DNA of 64,000 nt from Eudorina sp. 2006-703-Eu-15 (taxonomy: Eukaryota; Chlorophyta; Chlorophyceae; Chlamydomonadales; Volvocaceae), in contig BDSI01000001.1 in the NCBI GenBank assembly GCA_003117195.1, forward strand, positions 1,753,765 to 1,817,764, written 5' to 3'. How positions within the stretch are numbered: the stretch's first letter is position 1; every line of letters starts with the position of its first letter. Positions 58,801 to 64,000 of the stretch are shown here, piece by piece. The notes below the pieces were generated by a model. That model was given only the letters and a program-made list of their open reading frames with translations. It did no database searches and was not told the DNA's origin. The position numbers and the translations under genes are program-made.

Positions 58801-61424
58801 CGCCAGGAAGGTCAGTGGGGGCAACCACTGGGGGAACCACCGGGACCCGGGGGCGGGGGCGGGGGAGGGGGCGGGGGGCCTTGGAACTTGGGAGGACTGT
58901 GCGGACTGGGACCCTGGGACTGACGGGGCTTGCCCTGGGGGGCTACGGGGCCTGCGTCACCCACATAATCGGGTGGTGTCAGGGGGTGTCAGAGGACCAG
59001 TGGCGTGGAGTGGAGTAGAGCGTGTCGCACCTGCCATGCGTGTGCAAAGCAAACTGGGACGCGATGTATGTATGTATGTATGTGTGTGCGTATGTGAGGC
59101 ATATCCCATGTCCAGTGTCGGGGAGGGGTTGAGCGTGGTGAGAGGTGGCATGCGAGGCGGGGAGGCCGGCGGCGTCGGTCGGGCAATGGTCATCGTTGCC
59201 GTTGGACGAACCATTGCTAAGAGCAACCAACGGTCAATCACCGGCGCCGGAGCCACTGCCACTCTCAGCTGCTTCCTACCCGCGGCGGATAACTGAATGA
59301 ATGAACGTACGTTACAGCTGGCCCCGTAACTGTCAGTCGCCGCTCGCCGGGCTGGGTGTGTCTGGGCTGTTCTCATTTGAACCCCCGCGGCGGCTGCACC
59401 TGCTGCGGCGCCCGCTCCTGCCCGTGCGCAGGGCAAGACGGCCCTGGACGGGACGGACCAAAAGGACCAGATCACGCCGTCCACCCGTACACACACGGTG
59501 TACGGCGAGGAGCTCCAGGGTACGTGCCGTGTCGTACATCGTCCCGCGGCGGCCGCGGTTCTGCGGTACTTCCTCCCCGGGGGAGCGCGTGCCGTCGGGA
59601 AGCGAGGGGGCCGTGCCGCGCGTGCTGCATGGGGCCGGGAGGCGCGTCGTGTACGCTCAACGCTCGCTCTCAGGATGGATGTGACTGAAGCCACTCAATC
59701 GAACCGAGCGTGGAGCTGGCCCGGGGGCAGCCCACGCGGCCCCCAACCGCCGAAGCCCGCTTCCCCCTCTCTCTGCACCAAGCCCAAGGGCTCTGTGTTT
59801 GCACCAGCAGGAAGCGCAAACCCCATTTCCAGCTTCGCATTCGCACTGCTGGGACACAAAGATGGCAGTGGTACCGCTCGGGCATGTGGAGCATGCACCT
59901 GGACTGTTGAACAGCGAGACGGACCCGGCCGAACCGACGCCGGGTTACGCGGCGAGTGTTTTTTTCGCGAACATGCCCGCACGTGTGCACGCGGCTTTTG
60001 TGTGCTGCATTTGACAGGGGTGCTGCAGCAGCGGCAGGTGCAGCTGGAGGAAGCCCTGGCGGCGCAGCGCACTCCGCAGCCCGCGGCGGCTGCGGGGCCG
60101 CAGATCTCCGCCGACGCCCTGGGGGAGCTGGCGGACAAGCTCAAGCAGCGGCAGTCGGCGACCAAGAAGGTGCGTCAGGTGGTTGCACCTGGGCGGTCGG
60201 CCTGGGCGCTCGGCCTGGGTGGTCCACCTGGGCGCTCGGCCTGGGGCGTGGAGGACTGGGCTGCAGCGGCCGGAACCGACGACGGGAGATGAGGGCCGTC
60301 CTTGCCGCACGTTGCATCACCCCTAGGGGTGGGGGTCCGGTCGTCGGTCCGGTCGTCGGTCCGGTCGTCGGTCCGGTCGTCGGTCCGGTCGTTGGTCCGG
60401 TTAAGGCTGCTGCCACGCTCCGTGCTCTGCGCTCCGCCCCAACGCCGCGTGAGTGTACCTGTGTGTGTCGCGCACTCGCCCACGAGGCGCCCAAGTGAGG
60501 CCTCACTCGTGGGTCGCTCGTCTCAGTGTCACTGCCCTAGGGGGTTGCCCTGGGGATGCCCCTCTGGGGGGACGCCCAATAGCCGGGGGTGCGGTGCGGA
60601 GTTTGACGTGGGCTGAAGGGGGACCTGGTACCACCGGCCCCGTAATCGTCCGCCCGTCCTCGAACGACGCAGATGGAGGACGCCGAAGCGGCCGCCGCGG
60701 CGGCCGCGGCGGCGGCGGCCGCCGAAGCGGCGGCGACGCCGGCGACGCCCACTTGGAGCAACGCCGCGGCGCCGTTCGGCGGCGAACTGACGGCGGCGCT
60801 GCAACGCCGCGCGGAACAGCAGCGGCAGGCGACCAGCAGCGGCGGCGGGGGCTCGGAGCAAGGGCCGGCGGCGGCAGCAGGGCCGCCGGGCGGCGGCGGA
60901 GGGAAACCGCCCGCCACGCCGGGGCCCGCGTCAGCGCCGGGAACTGCCGTAGCGAGCGGATTCGTCACGCCGGTAGGTGCTGACTAATGACGTAATGAGT
61001 CATGCACGTGTCAGTACGCCGACCTGCACGTGTCAGTGCGCTGACCGGCCGGCCGGGCGATTTCTGCAGACCCGTGGGTCACTTGGGGCCTTGGTTCGCT
61101 CTTCGCTGTAATGTGCTCTCGGAGGCGCTGCAGTGCACGCGCGTATGCCATCAGGCACTCCTCTCACACATGCATTCTCAAACTCATTTGGGTTACCGTA
61201 AAGCGAAAATCGTCAACAGTGGTTTGGGGTTCCCGGCGGAAGACTTTTTGAGTTCGGTGTCGTACATTGGCTCCGCGCCGCAGGCGGCCGCGCGCCGTCA
61301 ACTGCCGCCGCAACCGCCGACGGGACTGGCGGCGCTGATGGCGACGCCGCCGGCGGCGTCCAACGAGCTCCAAGAGAAGCTGCGCAGGAGGATGTCCGCT
61401 TTGGAGGCCCAGGGGGGCCCCTAG
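55863..61424 (+). CDS. Unrecognised 461-aa coiled-coil protein (10 exons)
   Basis: Exons: 55863-55978, 56082-56242, 56935-57109, 57633-57714, 58148-58222, 58715-58810, 59432-59519, 60018-60169, 60673-60972, 61284-61424. They total 1386 nt and all phases agree, so the model is well supported although no family is recognised. Start ATG 55863 gives MDPEDEFSLDEARETLF. Residues 1-95 look helical or coiled coil (LQVLDEAAKGVAFHEQQLQLF). A Gly/Ala linker is followed by HPELLKFKLEKQAKILGKY and KDAILK, then REIHYSRVEKKEASNLAE, VYGEELQ, a second helical stretch (LQQRQVQLEEALAAQ, LADKLKQRQSATKK), an Ala/Gly/Pro-rich linker and two similar short helices, GELTAALQRRAE and NELQEKLRRRMSALE. No membrane segment or signal is apparent. 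A soluble scaffold or cytoskeletal role is only a guess. Confidence 0.82.
56657..56722. repeat. 22-bp tandem repeat, 3 units, in intron 2
   Basis: CACCCCACACGCGCCTTGCT plus CG is repeated three times inside the intron between exons 2 and 3 of the coiled-coil gene. Confidence 0.95.
59292..59330 (-). mobile_element. (CATT)n-family tail fragment in an intron
   Basis: The reverse complement reads GGGGCCAGCTGTAACGTACGTTCATTCATTCAG, a diverged end of the CATT family, lying in intron 6 of the coiled-coil gene. Confidence 0.5.
60334..60400. repeat. 12-bp tandem repeat in intron 8
   Basis: GGTCCGGTCGTC is repeated about 5.5 times, the last unit with one change. Confidence 0.93.
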
Positions 61425-61823
61425 CTGCCCTGCCCTGTGCTGCCCTGCCCTGCGCTGCCCTGCGGAGCGGCCGGCGATGTCCCAGTCGCAGCCAGGCCCT
61501 GCAGATCGACCAAAACCGGACCGGGGCCTTGTCACAGCTGAGCCGGGATCGCCGCGCGGGTGCCGCTCTTTCGTAAACGGAATCTCAGTTTACGAGGAGG
61601 AACGAAAAGCGGATGTGTGGTCCCATGGGTCGGTGGTTCAACGCGGTGGCCAGACTGGTGTGGACCCGCCATGTAACAAACACGGTTACGGTGTGCGCTG
61701 CCGTACTCTTTGATGGCCTCTGGAGGGGACGGAAAAGCAGCACGGCGTTGATGCCCGTCCAGGGAGGGGAGGGAGGAGAGGAAGGGGAGGGGAGGGGAGG
61801 ATTGGATAGGATGGCAACCACCT

Positions 61824-61828
61824 TGTAA
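61824..61828 (+). terminator. TGTAA poly(A) signal of the coiled-coil protein gene
   Basis: TGTAA lies 400 nt after the stop codon at 61424 and is the first I find downstream on this strand, a normal 3' UTR length for a green alga. Confidence 0.65.
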
Positions 61829-63614
61829 CAGTTACATTACAAAACCCCGGGCAAGCGGCATGAGGGAGGGATGTTTCCTTGTCGCTTACAGCCTTCGTGC
61901 CACGTGCTTTATTCCAATTCAGGTATTCGTAGGTGTGAAGTGTCAAACTTCGAAAACGAACCGGCATCCAGGCTCCCACGGGTAACCCTCGCGACGACAA
62001 CTACACAGCGCAAAGGGCACTACCACAGCATTCAACGTGCCTCGTTTCGAGCGTCTTCGGGGACGCAGCACGTCCGTCGCCCCATATCGTGTCCTAATTT
62101 CGAGCACGCAAGTCGTACAGTCAAGTCGTACAGTCAAGTCGTACCGCTCGTCCACGCGAGGGGATAAGCATCTCCCGGATGAGCAGCTGGGCCCAAGCGA
62201 CAGCCGCCCACCCTACCTGCCCCAACCTAAACCCCGCCGTTCGTCCGCACCCACACCGCACTAGACACCCTCGTTTCCACTCCTTTGCTCCTCACTTCTT
62301 GGTCCCTCCAGCCACCCCACCATCCTCGTTTATGGGTTTGGTTTCTCTTTTCTTTGTAATCCCCGCCGTCCCCAGGGCCCCCAGCCCAAAACCGGCGACC
62401 GCGGGCAAAAACCGCAGCCGGCCCCCACCTCGCCGCGGCGCGGCTCCGGATGGGGTATAGACCACGCACCCTCGCGGTTTCCCCCTCGCGGCAAGACACA
62501 ACTAGACAACAAAGAATACTGCTGGTGAACAGTTTCGGTGCGATTCGGCTGCGACAGCCGACGAGCTGCGCCGGTAACGCGGCATGACAGCGGCGAGCAA
62601 AGGGCACAGCTGCAGCGAGATGAATTTCCTAGGTCTGGTCACTGGTCTGGTTGGACCATCGACGGCCACGCACCGCAACAACACCCCACACACGGCACAG
62701 CCAGCACCCGACGGCGCTGCGGCACCACGGCACCACCACCACCACCTCCTCCTCCTCCTCCTCCGGGCGTTTGATTACCACCACCAACGCCACCTCCGGG
62801 CAATTCCAGCGGTCATAAGTGGGTCGCCTCGCGGACCTCATTACGGCGGGGAGGCCGCGGCGGAGGCCGTGGCGGCGGCGCCATCACGTGCAACGTGCGT
62901 CCAGCAAGCAGCCAGATGCCGTACAGGTTGTACGGACGGCTTGTACCGCTTGGGTACGGCAGAGCGGCCGTATGTGGTTGCCGTGATGCTTCACCGGCTG
63001 GCCTCTAAAAAAGCACACCACGGCTAGATATCACCACCAGAGTAGACCCGTGCGAGGGACTCGATGACCTCTGCAGGGTCCACCTTTGCAAGTGCTCAAT
63101 TCATTAGATCATTACCCCCAGAGGAACGACTGCATCACAGCAGCGCCTGTCACGCCGCCGACGGACCACACGTGCAACTGCCTGCTGTGATCTGGTTAAT
63201 CGGTACAGCAGCGCAGGCCAGGGCAGGGCAGGCCAGGGCGTGGGTGCGGCTGGAAAGTATCAAGGAGGGGCAGTGTCACCCACGCATTCGGCCGCATGAT
63301 CATCATCACCATCATCACCATCATCACCATCACCCTCATCAACACAAGTAATCGGTCAGCCGCAGATCAGCGTGCGGAACACACGCAACAAGCACACACA
63401 CCACACACACGGGTGGGTTTCCTTTTCTAAACACACGCACAAACACAAACCCGCGCGCACACACACATACGCACGCGTGGTGACGTTTCTTGACACCCGT
63501 TCAGTCTCGCAGTGTGGCCCCGAAACCGCACATCACCGCTCGCTGCCACCTGCCCGGGATCCCCCCCTGGTCCCGTTCGTCCGCCCCCCAGGATTTCCAT
63601 ACCACACACACGGC
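61829..63614. other. Intergenic stretch without a confirmed gene
   Basis: An open frame at 62584-63027 (147 codons, His- and Leu-rich) overlaps simple ACC/TCC repeats and has no recognisable domain, so it is not called. CAAGTCGTACAGT is repeated at about 62108-62145. At about 63411-63450 GGGTGGGTTTCCTTTTCTAAACACACGCAC resembles the TTCTAAACACAC tails near 6460. Confidence 0.35.
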
Positions 63615-63900
63615 AACCGCCTGGCATTGCTCCACTCAACACAACCGCCTGGCATTGCTCCACTCAACACAACCGCCTGGCATTGCTCCACTCAACACAA
63701 CCGCCTGGCATTGCTCCACTCAACACAACCGCCTGGCATTGCTCCACTCAACACAACCGCCTGGCATTGCTCCACTCAACACAACCGCCTGGCATTGCTC
63801 CACTCAACACAACCGCCTGGCATTGCTCCACTCAACACAACCGCCTGGCATTGCTCCACGCAACACAACCGCCTGGCATTGCTCCACTCAACACAACCGC
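63615..63900. repeat. 28-bp minisatellite, about 10 units
   Basis: The 28-bp unit AACCGCCTGGCATTGCTCCA plus CTCAACAC repeats head to tail with almost no variation (one T-to-G change near 63860). There are no spacers, so it is not a CRISPR array. Confidence 0.97.
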
Positions 63901-64000
63901 CCGGGAGGTTTCTACTCCATTATAAACCCGTCGGGGATCTCGCGACTGCAAGCAACACAACAACTCGGGATCTTTTTCCATACATTTGAAGCAACCGCCG

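Noticed and set aside
59498..60292. 264-codon single-exon gene
   Set aside because: Only 60018-60169 is exon; the rest is intron sequence that happens to be open, shown by the in-phase exon chain of the coiled-coil gene.
62584..63027. 147-codon His/Leu-rich gene
   Set aside because: The frame runs over CCACCACC and CTCCTCCTC simple repeats, with no domain, no codon pattern and no supporting neighbours.
63615..63900. CRISPR array
   Set aside because: The 28-bp units are directly adjacent with no spacers, and the host is a eukaryote.

Overview
The window looks like nuclear DNA of a volvocine green alga (Chlorophyceae, Chlamydomonas/Volvox relatives). The evidence is high GC, many short introns with GTGAGT-like donors, Gln/Ala/Gly-rich proteins, the green-algal poly(A) signal TGTAA downstream of genes and inside retroelement tails, and abundant (AC)n, (ACGT)n and (CATC)n repeats. 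No species is assigned. I see no rRNA, tRNA, CRISPR or organelle genes.

Only three host genes can be built, each as a spliced model that stays in frame end to end. (1) 30-2700 (+): six-exon short-chain dehydrogenase/reductase of DHRS11 type with an Ala/Pro-rich N-terminal extension; its start may lie upstream. (2) 26321-14040 (-): eight-exon gene for a very large (about 2244 aa) Gln-, Ala- and Gly-rich protein, probably regulatory, with one short Cys/His knuckle. (3) 55863-61424 (+): ten-exon gene for an unrecognised 461-aa coiled-coil protein. Three genes in 64 kb is sparse.

Much of the rest is retroelement. The main family is an L1-like LINE whose 3' end is an (AC)n tract, preceded by a shared tail containing TGTAA. 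A nearly full-length copy (35520-41650) carries ORF1 and ORF2 (APE endonuclease plus reverse transcriptase) joined by an ATGA overlap. It sits at the end of a head-to-tail array (about 31.7-41.65 kb) of partial relatives, all on the + strand and most starting inside the (AC)n tail of the element before. Related tails occur at 3.7-7 kb and 12.4-13.3 kb. Two other tail families end in (CATT)n and an ATTAAT-type repeat.

At 43-55 kb lie small non-autonomous elements: a complete 292-bp LTR mini-retrotransposon (TRIM/SMART type; 49-bp LTRs, 5-bp target duplication, primer-binding site, polypurine tract), a 401-bp hAT-type MITE with 16-bp TIRs and an 8-bp duplication, and two long fold-backs, one with a perfect 66-bp palindrome. 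Remaining stretches (7-12 kb, 26-31 kb, 41.7-43.9 kb, 50.3-54 kb, 61.9-63.6 kb) show no convincing gene.
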